This document shows, piece after piece, positions 1 to 9,124 of a stretch of DNA of 64,000 nucleotides; position 1 is the stretch's first letter, and every line of letters starts with the position of its first letter. The notes beneath the pieces were generated by a model, which saw only the letters and a program-made list of their open reading frames with translations, was not told where the DNA came from and did no database searches. The stretch comes from Palsa-504 sp963739135 (GTDB lineage Bacteria; Actinomycetota; Actinomycetes; Streptosporangiales; Streptosporangiaceae). A program made the translations under genes and the position numbers. Where the stretch lies: NCBI GenBank assembly GCA_963739135.1, contig CAVTZG010000025.1, forward strand, positions 284,700-348,699, in the 5' to 3' direction.

Positions 1-662
1 GCGCACAGCCCGGCGGTGATCACCGCCAGCTCGGCGCCCAGCAGGTCCGCGGCCAGGCCCAGGCGGCGGTAGGCCGACTCGGCGTTGGGACTGGCGTAGG
101 TGACGCGCCCGGACCGGCCCAGCCGCAGCAGCCCGTCCCCCACCCGCGGCGACCTGACCAGCACGGCCGCCTCGCCGGGGAACGGGAACGTCCCCTCGGC
201 CACCATCCGGGCCAGGTCGTCGGCGCCCTGCAGGTAGGTCAGCTCGAGCCGGCTCGGGGTGCGGGCCGAGTTCAGGTTGGTGCAGCGCTCGATGACCGCG
301 ATGACCCGGCCCGCCCGGGTCACCGGGATCACCTCGGTGCGCACCGGGACGCCGCTGGTCCAGTCCGGGTCGGACTCCCGCCCGATGCGCCGCTGCTCCC
401 GGGCCTGCTCGAGCAGCCGCTGGTCCTCCGGCCCGGCCAGCGTCCCGACGATGTCGTCCTGCAGTGAGGTGGGACCGGTGGTCGGCCGCATCTGGGCCAC
501 CGCCAGCCAGCCGCCCTGGTGGCGGGCCGGCGCCCACAGGATCAGGTCGGCGAAGGACAGGTCGGCCAGCAGCTGCCAGTCCGACACCAGCGCGTGCAGC
601 CACTCGATCTCGGCGTCACCCAGGTCGGTGCGGCTCCCGGCCAGGTCGTTCAGCGTGGGCAT
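1..662 (-). CDS. pdtaS: PdtaS-like sensor histidine kinase, N-terminal part (runs off window)
   Basis: Translating the minus strand from the ATG at 660-662 gives about 220 codons without a stop up to the window edge. The protein begins MPTLNDLAGSRTDLGDAEIE and continues with WQLLADLSFADLILWAP, the N-terminal GAF-like sensor domain seen in actinobacterial PdtaS. Near residues 150-200 the stretch LARMVAEGTFPFPG, then GDGLLRLGRSGRVTYASPNA, marks the linker and start of the PAS domain. The HisKA_2/HATPase part lies outside the window. PdtaS is a cytosolic kinase that signals to the ANTAR RNA-binding regulator PdtaR. It is transcribed divergently from dasR across a 232-bp gap. Family assignment is strong by recalled similarity; the catalytic half was not seen. 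Confidence 0.9.
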   Translation of the reverse strand, partial: MPTLNDLAGSRTDLGDAEIEWLHALVSDWQLLADLSFADLILWAPARHQGGWLAVAQMRPTTGPTSLQDDIVGTLAGPEDQRLLEQAREQRRIGRESDPDWTSGVPVRTEVIPVTRAGRVIAVIERCTNLNSARTPSRLELTYLQGADDLARMVAEGTFPFPGEAAVLVRSPRVGDGLLRLGRSGRVTYASPNAESAYRRLGLAADLLGAELAVITAGLC

Positions 663-894
663 GGAGCGTTATGCAAGACCGGTTCGCGAGTGCAGGCCTT
701 CTGGGCCTGCGCGAGCGACCGGTGCAGGTAGGACGGACAGCAACCACAGCGGGTTCTTGCATGACGCGACTGGAGTATGAGAAACACAGCATCATCATCG
801 CATCACGGCGAGACATCATCGGCCAGCCGATGTCGTGATCGGGCGCGGTTATGCCAGAGTTGACGTTAACCCTCCATTAAGGCAATGATTCCAG

Positions 895-1656
895 ATGACC
901 GCTTCTCTGCTGCCGACTGGCGAACCCGCCCTGGAACCGCGCGCGGGCGGGATGCCGAAGCTTCCGAAGTACTACCAGGTAAAGCGACAGCTGCTGGAGC
1001 TGACCGCGGCCCTGGAAGCAGGCAGCCCGGTGCCGCCGGAGCGGGAGCTGGCACGCTCCTACGGCACCTCGCGGACCACGGTCAGGCAGGCGCTCGCCGA
1101 GCTGGTCATCGAGGGACGGCTGCTGCGCATGCAGGGCAAGGGCACGTTCGTGGCCAAGCCCAAGGTGGCCCAGCTGCTCGAGCTGGCCAGCTACACCGAG
1201 GGCATGCGAGCCCACGGCCTGCATCCGGAGACCAAGATCCTGGACATCGGGTACGTCACCGCGGACGAGCAGCTGGCGGCGCTGCTCGGCATCCGCGCGG
1301 GGGGCCGGGCGCTGCGCATCCACCGGCTGCGGCTGGCCGACGGCGAGCCGATGTCGATCGACACCTCGTACCTGCCCGCCCGGCGGTTCCCCGGCCTGCG
1401 CAAGCAGCTCGAGCGGCAGATGTCCCTGTACGAGACGCTGCGCGCGGCCTACGACATCCATCTGGCCGAGGCGGAGGAGACGATCGAGACCGTGCTGGCC
1501 GACCCGCACGACGCCCAGCTGCTGGGCGTGGACGCGGGCCTGCCGCTGCTGCTGCTGTCCCGGCACGCGTTCGACGTCACCGGCGAGCCGGTCGAGTGGG
1601 CGCAGTCCTGGTACCGGGGCGACCGGTACAAGTTCGTCACCAGGCTCCGGCGATGA
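895..1656 (+). CDS. dasR: GntR/HutC-family regulator, DasR-like
   Basis: A 253-residue protein with an N-terminal winged helix (PKYYQVKRQL ... VPPERELARSYGTSRTTVRQ, about residues 22-85) and a C-terminal UTRA effector domain (about 95-250). Stretches such as GKGTFVAKPKVAQ, LASYTEGMRAHG, AEAEETIETVLADP and YRGDRYKFVTRL closely follow Streptomyces DasR, the GlcNAc-phosphate-responsive master regulator of aminosugar uptake and development. The start at 895 is favoured because the conserved region begins near residue 20. A possible -35 TTGACG lies at 860-865, but the -10 is weak. I saw no dre operator (TGGTCTAGACCA type) nearby, so targets are unknown. No nag or das transport genes occur in this window. 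Confidence 0.85.
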   Translation: MTASLLPTGEPALEPRAGGMPKLPKYYQVKRQLLELTAALEAGSPVPPERELARSYGTSRTTVRQALAELVIEGRLLRMQGKGTFVAKPKVAQLLELASYTEGMRAHGLHPETKILDIGYVTADEQLAALLGIRAGGRALRIHRLRLADGEPMSIDTSYLPARRFPGLRKQLERQMSLYETLRAAYDIHLAEAEETIETVLADPHDAQLLGVDAGLPLLLLSRHAFDVTGEPVEWAQSWYRGDRYKFVTRLRR

Positions 1657-1714
1657 TTGCCATCCCCGGGCTCGGAGCCACCGGAGCCGCCGGCGGCGGA
1701 TAGGCCCTTTTTTG

Positions 1715-1748
1715 CCGAACGGGCCGTGGTGCACCCTGGCCCGTTCGG
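1715..1748. repeat. 11-bp perfect inverted repeat between dasR and the TPP enzyme
   Basis: CCGAACGGGCC at 1715-1725 is the reverse complement of GGCCCGTTCGG at 1738-1748, with a 12-nt loop. A T-run at 1708-1713 and an A-run at 1749-1752 could lengthen the stem across one bulge. It lies between two plus-strand genes. It could be a terminator for dasR (no U-tract follows the stem) or an operator for the downstream gene. Confidence 0.5.
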
Positions 1749-1779
1749 AAAATTCCTACCGGCTGGTAGCGTCGCCTGC

Positions 1780-3418
1780 ATGATGCGGGTATCGGGTCAC
1801 GGCGGGGTGCAGGCCCTAGCGGCCGCCCGGGGTTACGGCGTCTCCACCCTGTTCACGCTGTCCGGCGGGCACGTGTTCCCGCTGTACGACGCGGCCGTCA
1901 AGGGAGGCCAGCCGGTGCGGCTGGTGGACGTGCGGCACGAGCAGACCGCCGTGTTCGCCGCCGAGGCCACCGCGCGGCTGACCCGGACGCCGGGGCTGGC
2001 CGCGGTGACCGCCGGGCCGGGCGTCACCAACTCGGTGAGCGCGGTCACCACCGCGTGGCTGAACGGCGCGCCGGTCGTGGTGCTGGCCGGGCGGGCACCC
2101 GACTACCGCTGGGGATCGGGCAGCCTGCAGGAGATCGACCACCCGCCGCTGCTCGCCCCGGTCACCAAACGAGCCTGGACCTGCCACGACACAGCGGGCA
2201 TCGCCGCGGGGGTGGATGAGGCGTTCCGGCTGGCCCTGGCGCCGCACCGAGGGCCGGTGTTCCTGGACTTCTCGATCGAGGCGCTGTACGGGCAGGCCGA
2301 GGCGGACCTGCCCGCCGCGGTCGTGCCAGCCGCCGCGGCGCCGGATCCCGAAGACGTCAGCCGGGTCGCGGACGCGCTGCGGACGGCGCGGCGGCCGGTC
2401 CTGGTGCTCGGGTCAGACGTGTGGCTGGGCGGTGCCGAGCAGGCCGCCCGGCGGGCCGCCGAGGAACTGCGGCTGCCGGTGGTGGCCAACGGGCAGGCCC
2501 GCGGGGTGCTGCCCGCCGGGCACGACCTGCTGGTCACCCGGGCCCGTTCGGCAGCGCTGCGGGAGGCCGACCTGGTCATCGTGGTGGGCGCGCCGCTGGA
2601 CTTCAGGCTCGGATACGGGTCGTTCGGCGCCGCGGAATCACCGGCGCAGGTAGTGCACGTGGCCGACGCGCCGTCCGGTCTCGCGGGGCACGTGGCCCTG
2701 GCGGCCTCGGCGGCCGGGGACCTGACCGCCTTCTTCGACGCACTGGTTTCGGCCGGACGCCGGGCCCCGGCCCGGGATGACTGGGCCGGGCGGCTGGCCG
2801 GGGCGGTCCGGGCCGCGCGGGAGTCGGACGCGCCGCTGCTGGCCAGCGAGGCGTCGCCGGTGCACCCGGCGCGGATCTACGGCGATTTGCTCCCGATGCT
2901 GGAGGAGACGGCGGTGGTCATCGGGGACGGCGGCGACTTCGTTCTCGTTCGCGGGCAAGTACGTCGAGCCCGCCCGGCCGGGCGGGTGGCTGGACCCGGG
3001 GCCGTTCGGCTGCCTGGGCACCGGGCTCGGCTACGCGATCGCGGCCCGGCTGGCCCGGCCGTCGGCGCAGGTCGTGCTGCTGCTCGGGGACGGCGCGGCG
3101 GGCTTCTCGCTGATGGATGCCGACACGCTGGTCCGGCACAAGCTGCCGGTGGTCATCGTGTGCGGCAACAACGGCGCCTGGGGCCTGGAGAAGCATCCCA
3201 TGCGGGCCCTGTACGGCTACGACGTGCTGGCCGACCTGCAGCCGGGCTGCCGCTACGACGAGGTGGTCAGCGCCCTGGGCGGGGCGGGCGAACTGGTCAC
3301 CGAGCCTGCCGGTATCGCCCCGGCCCTGCGCCGCGCCTTCGCCGCGGGCGTGCCGTACCTGGTCAACGTGGTCACCGACCCCGAGATCGCCTACCCCCGC
3401 TCCACCACCGGCGTGTAG
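1780..3418 (+). pseudogene. TPP-dependent acetolactate-synthase-like enzyme, single-base frameshift
   Basis: From the ATG pair at 1780/1783 the frame encodes an N-terminal TPP pyrimidine-binding domain (DVRHEQTAVFAAEATARL with the catalytic Glu) and a central domain. It then reaches ETAVVIGDGGDF near 2940. There the correct reading switches frame and continues as SFAGKYVEPARPGGW to the stop at 3416-3418. The C-terminal part carries the TPP motif GDGAAGFSLMDADTL ... CGNN. Removing one base near 2941-2944 would give one protein of about 545 residues, the normal family length. The substrate is not determinable: acetolactate synthase, glyoxylate carboligase and oxalyl-CoA decarboxylase share this fold. 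Either a sequencing or assembly indel or a recent inactivation. Confidence 0.8.
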
Positions 3419-3430
3419 CGGGGTTCCCGC

Positions 3431-3643
3431 TCAGCTGATGACGGCGATCAGGTCGCCTTCCTGGACGACGTCTCCCTCGGCGACGTGCATGGTGGTGATT
3501 ACGCCTGAGCTTTCGGCCAGGACGGGGATCTCCATCTTCATGGACTCCAGGATGACCAGGGTGTCGCCGTCGTCGACGCGATCGCCCTGGGCCGCGACTA
3601 CCTTCCACACGTTCGCGACCATCTCCGCGCGGACCTCAGCCAC
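3431..3643 (-). CDS. Biotin carboxyl carrier (biotinyl domain) protein
   Basis: A 70-residue single-domain protein. The biotinylation motif ESMKMEIPV places the target lysine between two methionines in the middle of the domain, and the typical ending EGDVVQEGDLIAVIS follows. The GTG at 3641-3643 is preferred because CAGGAG lies just upstream; a longer open frame is an artefact. The stop is at 3431-3433. It lies 29 bp downstream of the biotin carboxylase in the same orientation, so the two should be cotranscribed and work together. Free-standing small carriers of this kind accompany actinobacterial acyl-CoA carboxylases. No carboxyltransferase subunit is adjacent. Confidence 0.9.
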   Translation of the reverse strand: MAEVRAEMVANVWKVVAAQGDRVDDGDTLVILESMKMEIPVLAESSGVITTMHVAEGDVVQEGDLIAVIS

Positions 3644-3672
3644 GGCGGCTCCTGTCTGTTGGGGACGTCGTC

Positions 3673-5022
3673 CTACCGGGGACGCAGCTTGCTTATCAGG
3701 GACGTATCGTAGTCGCCGCTGACGAACTCCGCGCTGGTGAGCAGCTCGGCGTGGAACGGCAGGTTCGTCTTGGGCCCGGCGATATGAAAGCCGGCCACCG
3801 CCTGGATGGCGCGTTCCAGGGCCTGCTGGCGGTCGGCGCCGTGCACGCAGAGCTTGGCCAGCAGCGGGTCGTAGAACGGCGTCACGGTGTTCCCGGCCGC
3901 GTAGCCGGCGTCGACCCGGACGCCCGGGCCCGACGGCTCCTGCCACCGCGTGATCGTGCCCGGGCCGGGCAGGAACCGGACCGGATCCTCGGCGTAGATC
4001 CGCAGCTCGAGGGCGTGCCCCGCCGGGCTGACCGCGGCGGGGTCGAAGGACGGCGGCTGGCCCGCGGCGATCAGCAACTGCTGCTCCACCAGGTCGATGC
4101 CGGTGACCAGTTCGGTCACCGGGTGCTCGACCTGCAGCCGGGTGTTCATCTCCAGGAAGACGAACGAGCCGGCCTGCGTGTCGACCAGGCACTCGACGGT
4201 CCCGGCGCCCTGGTACCCCACCGCCTGGCCGGCCCGGACGGCGGCGGCGAACATCTGCTCCCGCAGCGCGGCAGACACCCCGGGAGACGGGGTTTCCTCG
4301 GCCACCTTCTGATGACGCCGCTGCACCGAGCAGTCACGCTCGCCGAGGGCGAGCACCGTCCCGTCGGCCAGGCCGAGGATCTGCACCTCGACGTGGCGGG
4401 CGCGCTCGATGTAGCGCTCGAGCAGGATCTCGGGCGAGCCGAAGAAGCGCTCGGCGCGGGACCGGGCGGTGTCGAATGCGGCCTGCAGTTCGGCCTGGCT
4501 GGCGGCCGTGCTCATGCCGATCCCGCCGCCGCCGGCCGCGGCCTTGACCATGACCGGGAAGCCGATCCGCTCGGCCTCTTCGGCGGCCGCGGCCGCGCTG
4601 GTGAGCGGCTCGCGGCTGCCCGGCGCGACCGGCACCCCGGCCTGCTCCATCAGGTTCCTGGCCCGGATCTTGTCGCCCATCTGCTCGATGGCCGCCGGGG
4701 CGGGTCCCACCCAGGTCAGCCCCGCCGCCTCGACCAGCCGGGCGAAGCCCGCGTTCTCGGCCAGGAAGCCGTAACCCGGATGGACCGCCTCGGCTCCGCT
4801 GCGCCGGGCCGCCTCGATGATCGCTGACGCGTCCAGGTAGCTCTGCGCGGGCTGGGCCGGGCCGATCCGCACCGCCTGGTCGGCCTCGCTGACGAAGGGC
4901 AGGTCCGCGTCCGCATCGGAGTACACCGCCACGGCCCTGATCGCCATCATGCGGGCCGTCCGTATCACCCGCCGGGCGATCTCCCCCCGGTTCGCGACAA
5001 GCACCGATTCGAGCATCAGCAA
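3673..5022 (-). CDS. accC: Acetyl/acyl-CoA carboxylase, biotin carboxylase subunit
   Basis: A 449-residue ATP-grasp enzyme that carboxylates biotin using ATP and bicarbonate. Visible landmarks are the N-terminal ESVLVANRGEIARRVIRTA, the HPGYGFLAENAGFA motif, the glycine-rich ATP loop KAAAGGGGIGM, ERDCSVQRRHQKVAEE, and the active-site block FLEMNTRLQVEHPVTE. Length equals the usual AccC subunit, with no fused carrier domain. The start MLMLES has two possible in-frame Met codons (5022 and 5016). It is followed by the biotinyl carrier gene, and the TPP enzyme converges on the pair from the other side. The acyl substrate depends on a carboxyltransferase not present here. Confidence 0.95.
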   Translation of the reverse strand: MLMLESVLVANRGEIARRVIRTARMMAIRAVAVYSDADADLPFVSEADQAVRIGPAQPAQSYLDASAIIEAARRSGAEAVHPGYGFLAENAGFARLVEAAGLTWVGPAPAAIEQMGDKIRARNLMEQAGVPVAPGSREPLTSAAAAAEEAERIGFPVMVKAAAGGGGIGMSTAASQAELQAAFDTARSRAERFFGSPEILLERYIERARHVEVQILGLADGTVLALGERDCSVQRRHQKVAEETPSPGVSAALREQMFAAAVRAGQAVGYQGAGTVECLVDTQAGSFVFLEMNTRLQVEHPVTELVTGIDLVEQQLLIAAGQPPSFDPAAVSPAGHALELRIYAEDPVRFLPGPGTITRWQEPSGPGVRVDAGYAAGNTVTPFYDPLLAKLCVHGADRQQALERAIQAVAGFHIAGPKTNLPFHAELLTSAEFVSGDYDTSLISKLRPR

Positions 5023-5040
5023 AGTATGACAGGGCCCGGC

Positions 5041-6404
5041 TTACAGCTGGATCACCGAGCGGCGGTTCACGACGCGGCTCAGGGCCTCGACGGTCTCGGG
5101 GTCGTACTCGCTGGCCGTGTCGAGCCGGAGCTGCTGCACGGCGGCGGCGGCGCGGCCGGGGTCCATCGAGGTACCGACCAGGTCGTCGAAGGCGTTCGCG
5201 GCCTTGATGATCCGGCTGCTCAGCGGCGGGCCGGCCGCTCGCCCAGGCCAGCCCGGTCCGGGCGGCTGGCCTGGCCAGCCCGGCCGTTGTGGCGCCCGGC
5301 GTAGCCCTCGTGGGCCACCTCGATGCCGCGGTAGGGCTCGTTCTGCCTGCGCACGATCTCGGCCACCGAGCCGAGCACCCGGGCCTGCTGGATCACATCG
5401 GCCCCCAGCTCGGCGATGCGCTGCTGATCCTGGCGGGAAACCAGCACGGTGGCGCCGCCCGGTATCGGGTCGTGCAGCGAGAGCTGCCCGATGTCGTGCA
5501 TGAGCGCGGCGTATTCCAGCTCGAGCAGTTGCGGCTCGTGGATGCCGAGCTCCCGGCCGATGGCCACGGCCAGCCTGCTCACCCGCTCGGAGTGACCCGG
5601 CTCCACGTAGCCGCCGATCTCGGTGACCTTGGCCAGCGCGCGCACGGTCTGCAGGTAGGTGGCCCGGATCCCGGCGTAACGGCGGAAGGCCACCTGGGTG
5701 ACCAGCAGCGGAGCGGTGAACACGGCCAGCGCGGCCAGCCCCATCACCTCGGCGGCGAACGCGATGAGCAGGGCCGAGGCGCCCACCGCGGCGCCCAGCG
5801 GCAGCTGGACGCGCATCTCGTCGACCAGCGCCACCCGGAACATGGCGCGCTGCTCGTCCACCCGCAGCAGGGCGGTCAGGACCGCCTCGAGCAGCAGGGC
5901 CAGCACGGCCAGCGCCGTCATCAGCGAGACGGCCAGGCCCCAGTCCCTGACCACGGCGGGGGTCAGGGCCAGGCCGCGGAAGATGAAGGCCACGCAGGCC
6001 ACGCAGAGCAGGCGGATGGCCATGCCGCTGACCTTGGCGGGCCGGCCGACGGCCAGGTGCGGCAGCGCGCCCACGATCATGCCGATGGCGGTGACCGTCA
6101 CCACCTGCTCGGCGCTGTGGTGCGCCGCGGAGTTCCCGACCCGGATGAGCAGGGCGTAGGCGAGCGCGCCGGCGAGGCCGATCGGGGCCGACTCGCGGTC
6201 GCCGGGCAAGTTCAGCCGCAGGACCTCGCCGAACGCGATCAGCACGCCGAACGCCAGCGCCACGCGGGGATCCCGCAGGCCCCCCACGGCGGTCTGCGCC
6301 ACCGAGGCCACGAGCACCAGGCCGGCCGCCACGACCAGGAGCAGCTGCCCGGAGTCCCGTACCCGCCAGGGAAAGCGACGGAGCTCGTGTCGTCGTTCGG
6401 TCAC
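5041..6404 (-). pseudogene. Membrane HD-domain protein, degenerate and frameshifted
   Basis: The GTG at 6402-6404 begins TERRHELRRFPWRVRDSGQL and opens a protein with about six hydrophobic segments followed by an HD domain (GHSERVSRLAVAIGREL, ALMHDIGQLSLHDP). The usual HDxGK lysine is Gln and no HHExxxGxGYP motif follows (RRQNEPYRGIEVAHEG), so cyclic-di-GMP hydrolysis is doubtful even if intact. That frame stops at 5220. The conserved C-terminal region (LSSRIIKAANAFDDLVG ... VVNRRSVIQL) continues in another frame to the TAA at 5041-5043, so a one-base indel lies within about 5225-5290. It starts 16 bp after the stop of the upstream HD-GYP gene, suggesting an operon of paralogues. Confidence 0.75.
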
Positions 6405-6420
6405 GGGGGGCTCGAGGGGC

Positions 6421-7782
6421 TCAGCGGCTATCGAAAACCCGCAGCGGCGCCCCGGGATCGTCGTGGTCCTGGGCCGTGATCGCGGCCAGGTCGCCGTCGG
6501 CCAGCACCGGCGGCTCGGGGTTGCGCCAGCCTTCGCGCTTGATCGCGGCCACGAAGGCGTCCACGAAGGCGGGGTCAAACTGGGTTCCTGACCACTTCCT
6601 CAGCTCGGCGATGGCCTCCTCCGCGGGGCGGGCGCCGCGGTAGGACCGGGTGGAGGTCATGGAGTCGAAGGCGTCGGCCACGGCCAGGACCCGGGCGAAC
6701 TCGGGGATCTCGTCCCCGGCCAGGCCCATCGGGTAGCCGCGGCCGTCGATCCGCTCGTGATGGTGCATGATCCCGGCCAGGGCCTCGTCCAGGAAGCCGA
6801 TCTCGCGCACGATGTCCAGCCCGCGCATGGGGTGCAGCTGGATGGCCGCGTACTCCTCCTCGGTCAGCTTGCCGGTCTTCTGCAGCACCTTGGTCGGCAC
6901 GCCGAGCTTGCCGACGTCGTGCAGCATCCCGGCGTACCTGATGGCCTCCACGCGCTCGCCGCGCATGCCGATCTCGCGCGCGATCATGACCGACCCGCGC
7001 GACACCCGGTCGCTGTGACCGCGGGTGTAGAAGTCCTTGGTCTCCACCGCCTGGCACAGGGCGCCGACCGTGGCCTCGTAGGCCCGCTGCTGCTCCCCGA
7101 TCTGCGCCACCGCCCAGCGGGCGACGAACAGCGGGATCAGCACCAGTACCGGGGCGAACATCCCGACCACGCTCCACAGCGCGGCGATGAGCAGGCCGAA
7201 GGCGCCGTAGCCGAGGTCGGAGGCGATGAGCTTGATGCTCATGCCGAGCGGAGCGCGGCGTCCGGACTCGTCCCGGCCGCTGGTCAGCCAGAGCACGCCC
7301 GCGAGCAGCGTGTGGTTGGCCACCGCATGCACCAGGGCGGCGACCGCGAAAAACCCGATGAGACCGGGAAACGACCCGGAGCTGGGCATGCCGACCTTGC
7401 CGCCCACCTCGACGAAGACCCAGCCGGCCAGGTACGCGGACAAGGCCATCATGGCCGTGTTGAACACCCGCTGCGTGGGCGAGGGGCCGCGCCGCAGCCC
7501 GAACAGGGTGCAGGCACCGACCAGCGCCGCGCCGACCGGTCCGACCAGGACCGCGGCCGCCAGGGTGGCCGCGGAGTTGGGCGACCAGGCCATCTCCTTC
7601 GGGCGCAGCAGGGTCGCGGTGGACTCGAAGATCACGAGCAGCGCACCGAGCACGGCAACTTCACGCCACCAGGCGGCGTTGCCGAACGGCCCGCGGACAA
7701 TCAGCAGCACGGCAACGGCGACGACCGCGCCGATGTAAATCCGCGCGGCCCACGAGAGCCTAGCCAACCCTCCCCTCCTCAC
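6421..7782 (-). CDS. Membrane HD-GYP domain phosphodiesterase-like protein
   Basis: A 453-residue protein. Residues 1-225 form a hydrophobic MASE-like region with several membrane helices. Residues about 230-410 form an HD-GYP domain with GHSDRVSRGS, the metal-site motif MLHDVGKLGVPTKVL, and the signature HHHERIDGRGYP. Proteins of this type degrade cyclic di-GMP to pGpG or GMP, or serve as metal-dependent sensors; the motifs needed for catalysis are present. The gene stops at 6421, 16 bp before the start of the degenerate HD paralogue. The 329-bp upstream gap holds its likely promoter. Confidence 0.88.
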   Translation of the reverse strand: MRRGGLARLSWAARIYIGAVVAVAVLLIVRGPFGNAAWWREVAVLGALLVIFESTATLLRPKEMAWSPNSAATLAAAVLVGPVGAALVGACTLFGLRRGPSPTQRVFNTAMMALSAYLAGWVFVEVGGKVGMPSSGSFPGLIGFFAVAALVHAVANHTLLAGVLWLTSGRDESGRRAPLGMSIKLIASDLGYGAFGLLIAALWSVVGMFAPVLVLIPLFVARWAVAQIGEQQRAYEATVGALCQAVETKDFYTRGHSDRVSRGSVMIAREIGMRGERVEAIRYAGMLHDVGKLGVPTKVLQKTGKLTEEEYAAIQLHPMRGLDIVREIGFLDEALAGIMHHHERIDGRGYPMGLAGDEIPEFARVLAVADAFDSMTSTRSYRGARPAEEAIAELRKWSGTQFDPAFVDAFVAAIKREGWRNPEPPVLADGDLAAITAQDHDDPGAPLRVFDSR

Positions 7783-8111
7783 CGCCAGGAGTGCGGAACG
7801 TGGGGCTACGCTCCAAAGCCCTTAGCCCCACGTGGTCCCGGAGAGGGCGTACCCACAGCCCGGGACTGCCATCACCTCGCCAGAGGCAGGGGTTATTCCA
7901 CCGCAGGGACGCATGGAGCTGACCTCCCTAACGTGCAACTACCTACAGCTCGCCGGATATCGTCCAAGGTCAAGGATAACGTGACCACAACGCTTCTCGC
8001 AGGCCCAAATCTCATCGTGAACAAATCGTGAGCGAGATAGTCACATTGGGCAATCAAATGTGGCACATGTGGCGCAATTGCCACACACCTGGCAAACCGG
8101 ATGGGCCGCCG
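7783..8111. other. Intergenic region upstream of the HD-GYP gene
   Basis: No credible gene is seen in this 329-bp stretch. It should hold the promoter and 5' leader of the HD-GYP gene and the end of the rsrA transcript. It contains an 11-bp perfect inverted repeat, ACGTGGGGCTA (7798-7808) with TAGCCCCACGT (7823-7833), loop 14 nt, 16 bp upstream of the HD-GYP start codon. That position could let it act as an operator or leader hairpin. I could not match the leader to a known riboswitch by eye. Confidence 0.5.
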
Positions 8112-8384
8112 CTACTCAGCGAACTCGATCGTCGCCCGGACTTCCCTGATACGGACGAGAATTTTCGCCCGCAGGTCGGCGGGCGCCGGGTCGCAGCCGC
8201 AGTGCTTGGCCACCAGGCGCTTAACCGCTTCCTCCAGGCCGTACTCGCGCAGGCAGGGGCCGCATTCATCCAGGTGCTGCCGAATCTTCGCGCAGTCCAT
8301 GTCGGCGAGCTCGCCGTCTAGGTAGCCGTAGACCCGGTCCAGTACCTCGGTACAGGGCGTCTCATGTGGGTTTCCGCAGCTCAT
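8112..8384 (-). CDS. rsrA: Zinc-binding anti-sigma factor RsrA
   Basis: A 90-residue ZAS-family anti-sigma factor. It has Cys11, His37, Cys41 and Cys44 (QHLDECGPCLREYGL), the same numbering as the zinc and redox-switch residues of Streptomyces RsrA. Under disulfide stress these Cys residues oxidise, zinc is lost and SigR is released. Extra Cys occur at 3 and 31 and as CGC near residue 62. The ATG overlaps the sigR stop by 4 bp, so the two are translationally coupled and made in matched amounts. Confidence 0.95.
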   Translation of the reverse strand: MSCGNPHETPCTEVLDRVYGYLDGELADMDCAKIRQHLDECGPCLREYGLEEAVKRLVAKHCGCDPAPADLRAKILVRIREVRATIEFAE

Positions 8385-9115
8385 CGCCCATCCTCCCCGG
8401 ACAGGGAAGCGTCGGAACTGGTCCGCGCCAATCCTCGATCCGACGCGTAATCCTGGAGCAGTTCCCGTAGCTGACGGCGGCCACGGTGCAAACGCGACAT
8501 CACGGTACCAATCGGCGTTTCCATGATGTCCGCGATCTCCTTGTAGGCGAACCCTTCTACGTCAGCCAGGTAGACCGCGATCCTGAATTCTTCCGGCAGC
8601 GCTTGCAGCGCTTCCTTAATGTCAGAATCGGGCAGGCGCTCCAGCGCCTCCGCTTCGGCCGACTTCAATCCGCCGGAGGTGTGCGACGCGGCCCGCGCCA
8701 GCTGCCAGTCCTCGACTTCCTCGGCACCTGAGCGCTGCGGCTCGCGCTGCCGCTTGCGGTAGGTGTTTATAAAGGTATTGGTCAGGATCCGGAACAGCCA
8801 TGCCTTCAGGTTCGTACCCTGCTGGAACTGATGGAAAGAGGCGTACGCTTTGGCGAACGTCTCCTGGACCAGGTCTTCGGCATCCGCAGGGTTGCGAGTC
8901 ATCCGAAGCGCGGCGGAGTACAGCTGATCCAGGTAGGGCAGCACCTCCTGCTCGAAGCGCTCACCGCGCTCTTCGAGAGTCTCCGGAACGGGACCCACCC
9001 CCTCGGGGTAGTACGAAACCGGGCTGCGGGCCTGCAGACCGTATGAGCGGGAGGATACCGTGCCCGGATCGAACGTTACGCTCAGCATGCCACGAGGTGG
9101 CGAGGCAACTGCCAT
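8381..9115 (-). CDS. sigR: ECF RNA polymerase sigma factor SigR (thiol-stress response)
   Basis: From the ATG at 9113-9115 the protein has 244 residues. Region 2 reads LYSAALRMTRNPADAEDLVQ, ETFAKAYASFHQF, WLFRILTNTFINTYRK. Region 4 reads ALPEEFRIAVYLADVEGFAY, KEIADIMETPIGTVMSRLHR. This is near identical to Streptomyces SigR, which directs mycothiol and thioredoxin genes. The start is chosen because a consensus SigR promoter lies at 9125-9150, predicting a start site within a few bases of 9115 (possibly leaderless). The frame stays open upstream to an ATG at 9257-9259 and could give a longer isoform like Streptomyces sigma-R', but that extension crosses a 23-bp tandem repeat and looks non-coding. 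An internal ATG at 9086-9088 is an alternative. Overlaps rsrA by 4 bp. Confidence 0.93.
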   Translation of the reverse strand: MAVASPPRGMLSVTFDPGTVSSRSYGLQARSPVSYYPEGVGPVPETLEERGERFEQEVLPYLDQLYSAALRMTRNPADAEDLVQETFAKAYASFHQFQQGTNLKAWLFRILTNTFINTYRKRQREPQRSGAEEVEDWQLARAASHTSGGLKSAEAEALERLPDSDIKEALQALPEEFRIAVYLADVEGFAYKEIADIMETPIGTVMSRLHRGRRQLRELLQDYASDRGLARTSSDASLSGEDGR

Positions 9116-9124
9116 GCCGCGTTT

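Noticed and set aside
7876..7900. GGAAT-N19-GTG upstream of the HD-GYP gene as a second SigR promoter
   Set aside because: Spacer is 19 and the -10 is GTG, not GTT, so it does not meet the consensus.
7783..8111. A cyclic-nucleotide riboswitch in the HD-GYP leader
   Set aside because: A hairpin exists but I could not match the conserved core of any c-di-GMP or c-di-AMP riboswitch.
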